Source: CAVQCJ01 sp963771835 (GTDB lineage Bacteria > Actinomycetota > Actinomycetes > Prado026). Taken from it: a stretch of 64,000 bases of DNA. Under the pieces are notes generated by a model. The model ran no database searches and was not told the origin of the DNA. It saw nothing but the letters and a program-made list of their open reading frames with translations. Below, piece after piece: positions 9,437 through 19,867 of this stretch (the first letter of the stretch is position 1; the number at the start of each line of letters is the position of its first letter). Position numbers and translations under genes: made by a program. Where the stretch lies: positions 372,001-436,000 of the forward strand of contig CAVYVA010000004.1 of NCBI GenBank assembly GCA_963771835.1, given 5' to 3'.

Positions 9437-9474
9437 GGCTCCGGCCCGGACGCTACCGCGTCCGGGCCGGAGCC
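9437..9474. terminator. Perfect 17-bp hairpin between lipoprotein and ATPase genes
   Basis: GGCTCCGGCCCGGACGC (9437-9453) pairs without mismatch with 9458-9474 around the loop TACC. It sits in the 85-base gap inside an otherwise overlapping operon, right after the stop of the lipoprotein gene. There is no U-tract. By analogy with other binding-protein operons it could partly terminate transcription or protect the 3' end of the lipoprotein mRNA, so that the binding protein is made in excess over the membrane parts. Confidence 0.75.
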
Positions 9475-9496
9475 ACGGGTACTACCGCCGGACGAG

Positions 9497-10537
9497 TCAG
9501 CCGAGCTTGTCGGGAACCGTGACGGCCCCGCTGACGACCTGCTGCTTGGCCGCCTCGACATCGGCCACGTACGGGTCCACCGCCGAGTTGGACTTGGAGT
9601 AGCCCACCCCGTCGTTCTTCAGGTCGAAGGTCTGGACGCCGGTGAGCACCGACCCGTCGACGAAGGACTTGATGTAGTCGTAGGTCGCGACGTCGACCCG
9701 CTTCAGTGCCGACGACAGGACCACCGAGGCGAGGTCGCCCGCGGTCAGGTACTGGTCCGAGTCGACGCCGATGGCCCACTTGCCGGACGCCTTCGCGGCC
9801 TTGAACGCACCGGTACCGGAGCCGCCGGCCGCCGCGTACACGACGTCCGCGCCCTGGTCGAACATGCCCTGGGCCGTGGTCTGGCCCTTGGCGGCGTCGT
9901 TGAAGCCGGTGAAGTCCGGCGGCTGGGTCAGGTACTTGTCGATGATCTTGATGTTGGGGTTGCCCGCCTTCGCCCCGGCGTCGAACCCGGCCTGGAAGGA
10001 CTGCAGCAGCGGCACGTTGACGCCGCCGATGAAACCGACCGTCCCGGTCTTGGACGCCTTGGCGGCCAGCACGCCGACCAGGTACGAGCCCTGGTTGGCC
10101 GCGAACACCAGGTTGGCCAGGTTCGGGGCCGTGAAGCTGGAGTCGTCGATGATGGCGAAGCTCGTGTTCGGGTACTTCGGAACGACCGTCTTGATGGCCC
10201 CGGCGTAGGCGAACCCGACCGCGACGACCGGGTTGTAGCCGCCCTGGGCGAGCAGCTCGAGCCGTGCGGTCTTCTGCGCGTCGGTCTCGCCGGCGACCGC
10301 GGACAGCTCCTTGGTCGTGACGCCGAACTCCTTGGCGGCCTTGTCCAGGCCGGCGGCGGCGGCGTCGTTGAACGACTTGTCCCCGCGCCCGCCGATGTCG
10401 TAGGCCATGCCCACCTTGACCGGCGGCTTGGACGACGAGGGCGTGCTTCCGCTGCCGCCGGAGCTCGAGCTCCCGCAGGCGGCCAGCGCGAGCGCGCCGG
10501 CCATCGCTACGGCGGCGACCTTCATGACGCTGCGCAA
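9497..10537 (-). CDS. BMP-family nucleoside-binding lipoprotein
   Basis: Extracellular solute receptor of the BMP (PnrA/Med) family, expected to bind nucleosides. It is a 346-residue preprotein with a short signal peptide and lipobox LAAC (C21), then a Ser/Gly linker and the BMP domain from about residue 38 (VKVGMAYDIGGRGDKSFND, AVGFAYAGAIKTVV, GFIGGVNVPLLQSFQAGF). The TTG at 10537 is the preferred start because GAAGGAGAAG (10541-10550) stands at the right distance; ATG five codons in would have poor spacing. First gene of the importer operon. Confidence 0.94.
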   Translation of the reverse strand: MRSVMKVAAVAMAGALALAACGSSSSGGSGSTPSSSKPPVKVGMAYDIGGRGDKSFNDAAAAGLDKAAKEFGVTTKELSAVAGETDAQKTARLELLAQGGYNPVVAVGFAYAGAIKTVVPKYPNTSFAIIDDSSFTAPNLANLVFAANQGSYLVGVLAAKASKTGTVGFIGGVNVPLLQSFQAGFDAGAKAGNPNIKIIDKYLTQPPDFTGFNDAAKGQTTAQGMFDQGADVVYAAAGGSGTGAFKAAKASGKWAIGVDSDQYLTAGDLASVVLSSALKRVDVATYDYIKSFVDGSVLTGVQTFDLKNDGVGYSKSNSAVDPYVADVEAAKQQVVSGAVTVPDKLG

Positions 10538-10540
10538 GGG

Positions 10541-10550
10541 CTTCTCCTTC
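10541..10550 (-). promoter_or_regulatory. Strong ribosome binding site deciding a TTG start
   Basis: On the minus strand this reads GAAGGAGAAG, three bases before the TTG at 10537. It is the best Shine-Dalgarno match in this operon, supports TTG as the start of the lipoprotein gene, and fits high expression of the binding protein. Confidence 0.7.
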
Positions 10551-10655
10551 CGATGGCGCCCACGAATCCGGGCGCTGATCCCGCGTGAGCGTATACCTTC
10601 GCTCGCAGACCATTGACCGGTCCGACGCTGGGCACCCCGCTCGTTGGGGAATCCG

Positions 10656-11907
10656 TTATGAAAGCGAGAGCAACCCCAGCAGGGCGGTGGCCGACAGCAA
10701 CCGGACGCCTACCCCGATCGACCGCTCGTCGACGTCGAACGAGCCCTGGTGCAGGTCCCGCTCCGCGGTGTCCCCCGGGCGGCGCACCCCCAGCCTGGCC
10801 AGCGCCCCCGGCACCGTCGACAGGTACCAGGCGAAGTCCTCGCCGCCGAGGGACTGCTCGGTCTCGTAGACGGCGTCCGGGCCGACGACGGCGTACGCGG
10901 CCCCGGCCAGCAGCCGGGTCGACCCCGCGTCGTTGACGACCGGCGGCACCCCCCTGGTGTAGATCACGTCGCAGTCGACGCCGTACGGGGCGACCACCCC
11001 GCGCACCGCCTGCTCGACGACCTTCGGGGCCCGCTCCCACACCGCTGCGTCCAGTGCCCGGACCGTCCCGGAGAGCACCCCCTCGCGGGGGATGGCGTTG
11101 GGCGCGGTCCCGGCCGCGACGTGCCCCCACACCACGGACAGCCCGGCGCGGGGGTCGACCCGGCGGGAAAGCACGGCGGGCACGTCGGTGGCCACCTTGC
11201 CCAGCGCGTACACCAGGTCGGCGGTCAGGTGCGGTCGAGACGTGTGGCCGCCGGGACCGGTGAGCCGGACCTGGACGTGGTCGGCCGAGCCGGTGACGGC
11301 GCCGACCTTCAGCCCCACGGTCCCGACGTCGGCGCGCGGGTCGCAGTGGACGCAGAAGATCTGCTGGACGCCGTCCAGGGCGCCGGCGTCCATGGTCTCG
11401 AGGGCACCGCCCGGGGTGAGCTCCTCGGCGGGCTGGAAGACGCAGCCGGACCCGGCCTGGCAGCGGTGCCCTGGCGGCGACACCGGCGAGCACCAGCCCC
11501 GCCCCCACGACGATGGCGGTGTGCACGTCGTGGCCGCAGGCGTGCGAGCAGCCGGGCACGGTGGACCGGTACGGGACGTCCTTCTCGTCGGGGACCGGGA
11601 GCGCGTCCAGGTCGGCCCGCAGGGCCAGCGTCGGGCGGTCCGCGCCGTGGGAGCCGCCGCCGATGTCGCACAGCAGGCCCGCGCCGCCGGCGAGCAGCTG
11701 CGGGCGCAGCCCGGCGGCGCTCAGGCGGGCGGCGACCGCGGCGGTCGTCCGGACCTCCTGGCGGCCGAGCTCGGGGTGGGCGTGCAGGTCGCGCCGCAGG
11801 GCGACCAGCTCGTCGGTGAGCCCGCCGGTGGCGTCGAGGACGGCCGCCCGCAGGTCGTCCGGCAGCTCCGGGGCGCCCTTGCCGGTCAGGTCGGCGGCGA
11901 CTGTCAC
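10656..11907 (-). CDS. M20 amidohydrolase/peptidase, one frameshift
   Basis: Metal-dependent amidohydrolase of the M20D group (N-acyl amino acid or hippurate hydrolase-like), about 416 residues after repair. Metal-site motifs: GCSHACGHDVHTA (Cys124, His126), FQPAEE, VHCDPRADVG and, near the C-terminus, GGEDFAWY. The dimerisation lid domain lies in the middle (GPGGHTSRPHLT). One extra base at about 11442 separates LPGRVRL from VFQPAEELTPGG. Start GTG 11907. It is upstream of and collinear with the importer operon but 118 bases away, so probably a separate unit. The substrate is not deducible. Confidence 0.88.
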
Positions 11908-11916
11908 CCCGGCAGG

Positions 11917-12111
11917 TTAGTCGTCGGCGCGCTCGGACTCGTCGTACGCCGGGACTGTCTGGAACCTCGGTCCAGGCTCCGCCCACGAGCTCGTGATCTC
12001 CCGGGCCCGGTTGAAGCGCTCGGTCTCGTCGGAGCGCTCGTACCGCAGCACCCCCCAGCCGAGACCGGCGATCACGGAGAGCGCGAGCAGCAGCAGAACG
12101 GTGGGAACCAT
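11917..12111 (-). CDS. Small single-span membrane protein
   Basis: A 64-residue protein beginning MVPTVLLLLALSVIAGLGWG, a single N-terminal hydrophobic segment, followed by a charged cytoplasmic tail (RYERSDETERFNRARE). Start ATG 12111, stop TAA 11917. It sits 9 bases upstream of the amidohydrolase start, in the same direction. The function is unknown; small proteins of this shape are common in actinobacteria and may be membrane adaptors. Confidence 0.6.
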   Translation of the reverse strand: MVPTVLLLLALSVIAGLGWGVLRYERSDETERFNRAREITSSWAEPGPRFQTVPAYDESERADD

Positions 12112-12190
12112 GCGTCCACCGTCACAAAATGCGCGGAACAGGTCAAGTCGGGCCGGGCCAGACCCGGCCGGGGAAGGGGCCGGGGACGGG

Positions 12191-13777
<1,587 letters not shown>

Positions 13778-13828
13778 GGTCCCGAGCGTACCGACCTCGA
13801 CCGGGGCGGCCGCGCCTGGACCGCGGTG

Positions 13829-15362
13829 TCAGTGGCGCGCCGGCTGGGTCGCCGGCCGGGCACCCGGCTCCGGCGCCGTCGGGCCGGAGCCCGCTGTCCG
13901 GCCCGGCTCGCGCTCGTTGAACGCGTCCCACGCCGCCTCGAGCGCGCTGCCGACGATGCCCACCATCTCGTCCAGCACGCGGCGGTCCGCGACCAGCGGC
14001 GGGGACAGCTGGATGACCGGGTCGCCGCGGTCGTCGAGACGGCACAGCAGCCCGCGCTCGACCATCTGGGCGGTCAGCACGTCACGCAGCAGCCAGTCCG
14101 CCTCGGCACCCTCGAACGTCTCCCTGGTGTCGCGGTCCTTGACCATCTCGACCGACCAGAAGTACCCGGCGCCGCGCACGTCGCCCACGAGCGGTACCCG
14201 GCGCAGCTCGTTCAGCGCGTCGCGCAGGTACGGCTCGTTCTCGCGGACGTTGTCGATGACACCGTCCCGCTCGTAGATCTCGAGCACCTTGAGCGCGACC
14301 GCAGCCGTCATCGGGTGACCGCCGTAGGTGAGGCCGTGCATGTACATCGTGCCGGTCACGAACGGCTCGGCGACGCGGTCGTTCATGAGCACGCCGCCCA
14401 GCGGGGCCATGCCGGCGGTGACGCCCTTGGCGAAGACCACCATGTCCGGGCGAGCCTCGTACCGCAGCGACGCGAACCAGTCGCCGACCCGGCCGAAGCC
14501 GGTGATGACCTCGTCGGCGACGAGCAGGATCCCGTACTTGTCGCAGATCGCCCGCAGCCCCTGCCAGTAGCCCTTGGGCGGGGTGAACGAGCCGCCGGAG
14601 TTCTGCACCGGCTCGGCGATGAGCAGGGCCACGTTCTCCGGGCCCTCCCACTCGATCGCGGTCCTCGACCTCGGCCAGCAGCGCCGCGGTGAACGCCGCC
14701 TCGTCGTGCCCGAGCGGGTGCCGGTAGGCGTTGGTGTTGCTCACGAACGCGGTCTGGATCGGCATCGGCTCGAACATCGTCTTGCAGTACGGCAGGCCGG
14801 TCAGCGACAGCGCGCCCAGCGAGGTGCCGTGGTACGCCAGCCGGCGCGAGATCGCCTTGCGACGCGCGGGCTGACCGTTCGCCGCGTGGTACTGCCGGGC
14901 CAGCTTGTACATCGCCTCGTTGGCCTCGCCGCCACCGCTGGTCAGGAAGACGCGGTGCAGCCCGAGGTCGCCGGAGACGTCGCTGAGGCGCTCGGCCAGC
15001 GCGGCCGCGACCGGGTTGGTGATGTACCAGGACGGGGTGAACGCGAGCGTCGACAGCTGCTCGTACGCGGCCCGGCCGACCTCCTCGCCGTAGCCGTGCC
15101 CGAGGTTCGAGCAGAACAGCCCGGAGATGCCGTCGATCGCGCGCCGGCCGTCGGCGTCGATCACGTAGCAGCCGTCGCCGCGGACGAAGACCCGCACGTC
15201 GCTGTCGGCGAACTCCGACATGTCGGTGAAGTTCAGGAGCAGGTGGTCCTTGACCTGCCGCTGCAGGTGCGCGCGGTCGGTCACCTTGGCGCCCGCGGCC
15301 GGGTTCGCGGCCGCGGCGGTGGCCGGGTCGGCGGCCAGGTCGGTGGCCAGGTTGGTGGCCAT
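13829..15362 (-). CDS. Class III (omega-amino acid) aminotransferase, one frameshift
   Basis: PLP-dependent aminotransferase, about 510 residues after repair. N-terminal part: DGISGLFCSNLGHGYGEE and SGGGEANEAMYKLARQYH. C-terminal part: the cofactor aspartate in ADEVITGFGR and the Schiff-base lysine in VVFAKGVTAG. One extra base near 14662 (after LLAEVED, before AIEWEGPENVALLIAEP) breaks the frame. The family uses beta-alanine, GABA, putrescine-type or related omega-amines with pyruvate or 2-oxoglutarate; the exact donor is not decidable. A palindrome 55 bases upstream is shared with the other class III gene at 53100-54449, and a TetR gene lies next to it. Confidence 0.88.
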
Positions 15363-15416
15363 GGGGGATCACTCCTCGCGGCCGCCGAGCAGCCCGGTCA
15401 GGTGATCCCGGCTGAT

Positions 15417-15432
15417 CTGAACGGCCATTCAG
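15417..15432. promoter_or_regulatory. Palindromic operator CTGAAC-GGCC-ATTCAG
   Basis: CTGAACGGCCATTCAG is a 16-bp near-palindrome (14 of 16 positions symmetric) in the 109-base gap between the aminotransferase start (15362) and the end of the TetR gene (15472). Size and symmetry suit a TetR dimer. The same outline, CTGAAC-N4-RTTCAG, occurs at 54487-54502 before a second class III aminotransferase. Confidence 0.6.
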
Positions 15433-15471
15433 TAAGTTGCTGCGAGGTTAGCACCCGCGCGGGCGGCGTGC

Positions 15472-16086
15472 CTAGCGCTCTTCAGTCAGGAGGTCGACCC
15501 CGAGCTCGAGCCCCGCGGCGGTCAGCCACAGCCGGACGAACCGGTCCGGGCTCATGTCCGGGTCGGCCAGCGCCAGCTGGATGGCCAGCCCGTCCATCAG
15601 CGCCGCCAGCCGGGCCGTCGCGTCCTCGGCGTCCGGCGTGCGGAACACGCCCGAATGCACGCCCTCGTCCACAACTCCGCGCAGCCACCCCCGCCAGCGG
15701 CGGTCCAGCTGCTCCCGGGTGGCCCTGGCCCCCGGGTCCCGCAGCGCCCGGACCCAGATCTCCAGCCACAGGCCCCAGTCCCCGACCGCCGGGCCGGATC
15801 CCGCCCCCATCTCGGCCATCCGTCGCAGCCGCTCGGCCGGGCCGGCCGAGGCCCCCAGCTCGGCCTCCAGCTCCGCGTAGAACTCGTCCTCGACCGTGGT
15901 CAGCGCCTCGGACAGGGCCCCCTCGAGCGACTTGAAGTGGTAGAGCACCAAGCCGGAAGACGTACCGGCGGCGTCCGCGATGTCGGCCACGCGGGTCCCG
16001 GCGAAACCCCGCTCGCGCAGGACCTCCACCGTCGCGGACAGGATCCGGCGACGCCGCTCCTCGGGGGCCTTGGGGGCCAGCACCAT
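15472..16086 (-). CDS. TetR-family transcriptional regulator
   Basis: A 204-residue regulator with a clear N-terminal helix-turn-helix (about residues 11-56: RRRRILSATVEVLRERGF, TRVADIADAAGTSSGLVLYHFKS) and an all-helical ligand domain with a TetR_C_6-like end. Start ATG 16086 follows GGGAGGTG at good spacing. It lies upstream of the class III aminotransferase in the same direction, with the palindrome at 15417-15432 between them, so it probably controls that gene and perhaps the one at 53100. The ligand is unknown; an amine or amino acid is a guess from the target. Confidence 0.9.
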   Translation of the reverse strand: MVLAPKAPEERRRRILSATVEVLRERGFAGTRVADIADAAGTSSGLVLYHFKSLEGALSEALTTVEDEFYAELEAELGASAGPAERLRRMAEMGAGSGPAVGDWGLWLEIWVRALRDPGARATREQLDRRWRGWLRGVVDEGVHSGVFRTPDAEDATARLAALMDGLAIQLALADPDMSPDRFVRLWLTAAGLELGVDLLTEER

Positions 16087-16206
16087 CCGCACCTCCCGGG
16101 CGCGGCGCGAACCGCGCTCATCCCACCGTCGGGGCGCCGCCGCTGCGCACGCCTGCCCCGATGATCGCGCACCGCAGCCGTGATCGCCGCCGTTCGCTGA
16201 CGTACG

Positions 16207-17416
16207 GTGTCCCGCATCATGCGCCGTCCGACCCTCCCGCCGCAGGTCAGCGCCGTGCTCGTCACGGTCGTCCTGGCGGCGGCCCTGGTCGGCACGCTGG
16301 CCGTCGCAGGTCCGGCCGGAGCCGCCGGTGCGGCCGGACCGGTCGGCGGCCCGCAGCTGAGCGGCACCGGGGTCGTCGTCACCCCGGGCGCCACCGGGAC
16401 GCCCAAGATCGGCGCCGCGTCGTGGCTGGTCGCCGACGCCACGGCCGGCACGGTGCTCGCGGCCAAGGACGCGCACGGCCGCTTCATGCCGGCCAGCACG
16501 CTCAAGACGCTGACCGCACGTCACGCTCCTGCCCGAGCTGGACAAGAGCCAGGTGTACGTCGGCCGGCCCCAGGACACCCGGGTGGAGGGCACCCGGGTC
16601 GGGATCGTCGCCGGCGCCACGTACACCGTCGACCAGCTGTTCTACGGCCTGTTCCTGGCGTCCGGGAACGACGCCGCGAGCGCGCTGGCCAACGCCGGCG
16701 GCGGCTGGGCGCCGACCGTGACCGCGATGAACGCGACGGCGGTCGAGCTGCAGGCGGACGACACCCACGCGGTGAACCCGAGCGGCCTGGACACCCCCGG
16801 TCAGGTGACGTCGGCGTACGACCTCGCGCTGTTCGCGCGGGCGGGCCTGATGCGGTCGGACTTCCGCGGCTACACCTCCACCAAGCGGTACGACTTCCCG
16901 GGCGTGCACCAGCGCGGCGGGCCGCCCGGACGCCGCACGTACCAGATCCAGAACCAGAACCGGCTGCTCATGCACGGCTACCCGGGGATGGTCGGGGTCA
17001 AGACCGGCTACACGTCGCTGGCCGGGCGTACGTACGTGGGCGCGGCCGAACGCGGCGGCCACCTGATCATCGTGACGCTGATGAAGATCACCGGACCGAC
17101 CGAGGACACGGCCAAGGCGCTGCTCGACTGGGGCTTCGCCAACATCGGCCGGCCCGGGGTCGGCGAGCTGGCGCAACCGCTGTCGCTGGCCACCGCGTCG
17201 TCGTCCCCGAGCACCGGCAGCACGCAGGTCGCCACAGCCGGCGTCGGCGGCCCGCGGGCAGCCGGGTCAGCCCTGCCCTCGTCCCTGTGGATGGCTGCCG
17301 CGCTGGCGGGCGGCCTGGCCGTCGTCGCGGGGCTCTTCGGGCTGCGCCGACGGCGGGAGAGCCACCGGCTCGCCGCCCGGATGTCCGTCGCCGCCCGCCG
17401 CGGCACGCGGCTCTGA
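16207..17416 (+). CDS. D-alanyl-D-alanine carboxypeptidase (S11 family), one frameshift
   Basis: Penicillin-binding DacC-like enzyme that trims peptidoglycan pentapeptides outside the membrane; about 402 residues. It has an N-terminal signal peptide, nucleophile motif ASTLK (SxxK), SGN (LFLASGNDAAS), and KTG in GVKTGYTS. A C-terminal hydrophobic anchor is followed by RRRRES. One extra base near 16519 lies between TLKTLTA and VTLLPELDKSQVYVG. Starts: GTG 16207 or ATG 16219; neither has a clear ribosome site. The last 150 bases overlap the 3' end of the opposite-strand YihY gene. Divergent from the TetR gene. Confidence 0.9.
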
Positions 17417-18322
17417 CGGCACGATCGTCTCGAGCGGGACCTCCCCGGCCGGGATCTCCCGGACGAGCGCCCAGGCGCCGACGAACAGGATCCACTTGGA
17501 CAGGTACGAGATCCAGATCAGCACGCCGACCGTGGCGGCGAACGTCCCGTAGATGACGTTGCGCGAGGCGGCCTCGATGATCAGCGCGGCGGCCTGCTTG
17601 AGCACCTCGAACCCGAGCCCGGCGACGGCTGCGGTGACCAGCAGCCGCCGCCCGCGCAGCCGGGGGTCGTCGACCACGTGGTAGAGCGCCCAGCCGATCG
17701 CCAGGTCGGTGAGCAGGGCGGCCACCAACGTCACGAACCGGACCAGCGCCGACGAACCGCTGGTCCCGAGCCACCCGGACAGCACCCCGGTGGCGAGCTG
17801 GGTCACCAGCGACAGCGCGATCGAGACCAGCACCGCGGCCCCGAGCAGCGCCAGGACCACCGTGTCGCCGAGCAGCCCGCGCAGGTACGGCACCGAGCGC
17901 GGCGGCCGGCCGGCGAGCACGGTCAGCGAGCGGCGCAGCGCCCCGACCCAGCGCACCCCTGCGTACAGCATCACCCCGAGGCCGATGAGCCCGACGGTGA
18001 GGCTGGCGTTCACCATCGCGTCCACGTCCACGCTGGGCATGAGCTGGGTGATCTGGTCCCGGACGGTGTGGTCCACGGACGGGACTATCCGGGACAGCAC
18101 GGAGGTCACGCCGAGCCCGACGGCGACCAGCGGGAACAGGGCCAGGAACCCGTAGTACGTCATCCCGGCCGACAGCAACGAGCCCTGCACGTCCAGGTAC
18201 CGGTCGACGGTGCGGACGAGCCGGTCGGCGAACCGCCACCGGTCCTGGACCCGGGCGAGCAGCGCACGCCCCCAGGTCAGCAGGGTCGCGCCCCGGCCGC
18301 TACCCGGCGAAGGCGAAGTCAC
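17267..18322 (-). CDS. YihY/BrkB-family inner membrane protein
   Basis: A 351-residue polytopic protein of the YihY/virulence factor BrkB (UPF0761) family with about six transmembrane segments. Family blocks are LLSAGMTYYGFLALFPL (about residue 50), GVRWVGALRRSL and NVIYGTFAATVGVLIWISYLSKWILF. The C-terminal 60 residues are hydrophilic and low-complexity, and they are the part that overlaps dacC on the other strand. GTG start 18322 overlaps the end of the 2H phosphoesterase gene by 23 bases. The molecular role of the family is not settled. Confidence 0.9.
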   Translation of the reverse strand: MTSPSPGSGRGATLLTWGRALLARVQDRWRFADRLVRTVDRYLDVQGSLLSAGMTYYGFLALFPLVAVGLGVTSVLSRIVPSVDHTVRDQITQLMPSVDVDAMVNASLTVGLIGLGVMLYAGVRWVGALRRSLTVLAGRPPRSVPYLRGLLGDTVVLALLGAAVLVSIALSLVTQLATGVLSGWLGTSGSSALVRFVTLVAALLTDLAIGWALYHVVDDPRLRGRRLLVTAAVAGLGFEVLKQAAALIIEAASRNVIYGTFAATVGVLIWISYLSKWILFVGAWALVREIPAGEVPLETIVPSEPRAAAGGDGHPGGEPVALPPSAQPEEPRDDGQAARQRGSHPQGRGQG

Positions 18323-18839
18323 GGTCCGGCATCCAGGCCCCGTCGACGTGCTCGTACAGGACGAAGTGGTCGACGGTGAAGTCGGCCGCGTAGCCGGCCA
18401 GCTCCTCGAGGGACGCGTCCAGCGCGGCGGGCGGCAGGTCGTGCGCCACCGTCACGTGCGGGTGGTACGGGAAGAGCACCGGGCGCCACAGCACGCCGGC
18501 CCGCACCCGGGTCTCGAGCATCTCGCACGGGGCGATTCCCTCCGCGACGGCCACGAACACGACCGGGGACACCGGCCGGAACGTGCCCGACCCGCGCAAC
18601 CGGATCCGGAACGGCTCGGTCTTGGCCGCGGCAGCGGCCAGATGCTGGTGGATCTCGGGCAGCAGCACGTCGTCGACGGTGGTGGGCGGCAGCAGCGTGA
18701 TGTGTGTGGGGACGGTGTGGGTCTCCGGGTCCCCGAGCCGCTCGCGGACCGCGGTGAGCTCGGACTCGAACGGCTCGGGCAGGGCGATCGACACGCCCAG
18801 AACCCGCGCGCTCAGCCCGGCGCCAGCCGCTGCGGTCAC
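18300..18839 (-). CDS. 2'-5' RNA ligase-like 2H phosphoesterase
   Basis: A 179-residue 2H-superfamily protein with both catalytic His-x-Thr motifs: HITLLPP (about residue 48) and HPHVTVAHD (about residue 126). Such proteins hydrolyse or ligate 2',5' or cyclic phosphodiester bonds of RNA or nucleotides; the substrate here is unknown. GTG start 18839 overlaps the trpS stop (GTGA), so it is translated together with trpS. The pairing with a tRNA synthetase suggests RNA processing, but this is inference. Confidence 0.85.
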   Translation of the reverse strand: MTAAAGAGLSARVLGVSIALPEPFESELTAVRERLGDPETHTVPTHITLLPPTTVDDVLLPEIHQHLAAAAAKTEPFRIRLRGSGTFRPVSPVVFVAVAEGIAPCEMLETRVRAGVLWRPVLFPYHPHVTVAHDLPPAALDASLEELAGYAADFTVDHFVLYEHVDGAWMPDRDFAFAG

Positions 18840-19867
18840 GGCGCCGCCGGCAGGAAGCCCACCCGGTCGAACACCGTGGCGAGCATCGGCTCGGCGATCG
18901 CGGCCGCCTTGGCCGCCCCGGTGGCCAGCGCCGCGTCGAGCCGCTCCGGCTCGTCCAGGTACGCCAGGGTGCGCTCGCGGAACGGCGCGGCGAAGCTCAC
19001 GAACGTGTCGGCGACGGCGGCCTTCAGGTCCCCGTAGCCGCAGCCGGCGAACCGCTTCTCCAGCTCGTCGACCGGCTCCCCGTCCAGCGCCGACGCGATC
19101 GTCAGCAGGTTCGAGACACCCGGCTTGGCCTGCGGGTCGTACCGGATCTCGCGCTCGTTGTCGGTGACCGCGGAGCGGATCTTCTTCGCGTTGACCGCCG
19201 GGTCGTCGAGCAGCCAGAGGACGCCGGGTCCGCCGATGCTCTTGCTCATCTGCTTGTCCGGGCTCTGCAGGTCCAGGATCTTCGCGGTCCCGCGCACGAT
19301 GTGCGGCTCCGGCACGACGAAGGTCTCGCCGAAGCGGGAGTTGAAGCGCTGGGCGAGGTCGCGGGACAGCTCGATGTGCTGGCGCTGGTCCTCGCCCACC
19401 GGCACCTGGTCCGCGCCGTAGAGCAGGATGTCCGCAGCCTGCAGCACCGGGTAGGTGAACAGCCCCACCGATGCCGCCGCCGACCCCTCCCGCTGCGACT
19501 TGTCCTTGAACTGCGTCATCCGGCCGGCCTCGCCGAAGCCGGTGATGCAGCCGAGCACCCACTGCAGCTGGGTGTGCGCCGGGACGTGGCTCTGCACGAA
19601 CAGGATGCTGCGGTCGGTCTCGATCCCGGCGGCGAGGTACTGCGCGGCGGTCAGCCTGGTCCGGTGCCGAAGAGTCTGCGGGTCGTGCCCTGCGGTGATC
19701 GCGTGCAGATCCACGACGCAGTACACCGGGTCGTGGGTGTCCTGCAGGGCGACCCAGCTCGTCAGCGCCCCGAGGTAGTTGCCCAGGTGCAGGGAGTCAG
19801 CGGTCGGCTGCATCCCGGAGAAGACGCGCGGACGGGACGAGGAGCGGGAGGCCGGCATGGCGCTCAT
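18836..19867 (-). CDS. trpS: Tryptophanyl-tRNA synthetase
   Basis: Class I aminoacyl-tRNA synthetase, 343 residues, normal for the bacterial enzyme. The HIGH-type motif is SLHLGNYLG near residue 25, and the KMSKS-type loop is DKQMSKSIGG. Trp-site signature GEDQRQHIELSRDLA is present. ATG 19867 overlaps the stop of the CNNM gene (ATGA), and its stop overlaps the 2H phosphoesterase start. The frame is intact throughout, in contrast to several neighbours. Confidence 0.97.
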   Translation of the reverse strand: MSAMPASRSSSRPRVFSGMQPTADSLHLGNYLGALTSWVALQDTHDPVYCVVDLHAITAGHDPQTLRHRTRLTAAQYLAAGIETDRSILFVQSHVPAHTQLQWVLGCITGFGEAGRMTQFKDKSQREGSAAASVGLFTYPVLQAADILLYGADQVPVGEDQRQHIELSRDLAQRFNSRFGETFVVPEPHIVRGTAKILDLQSPDKQMSKSIGGPGVLWLLDDPAVNAKKIRSAVTDNEREIRYDPQAKPGVSNLLTIASALDGEPVDELEKRFAGCGYGDLKAAVADTFVSFAAPFRERTLAYLDEPERLDAALATGAAKAAAIAEPMLATVFDRVGFLPAAP

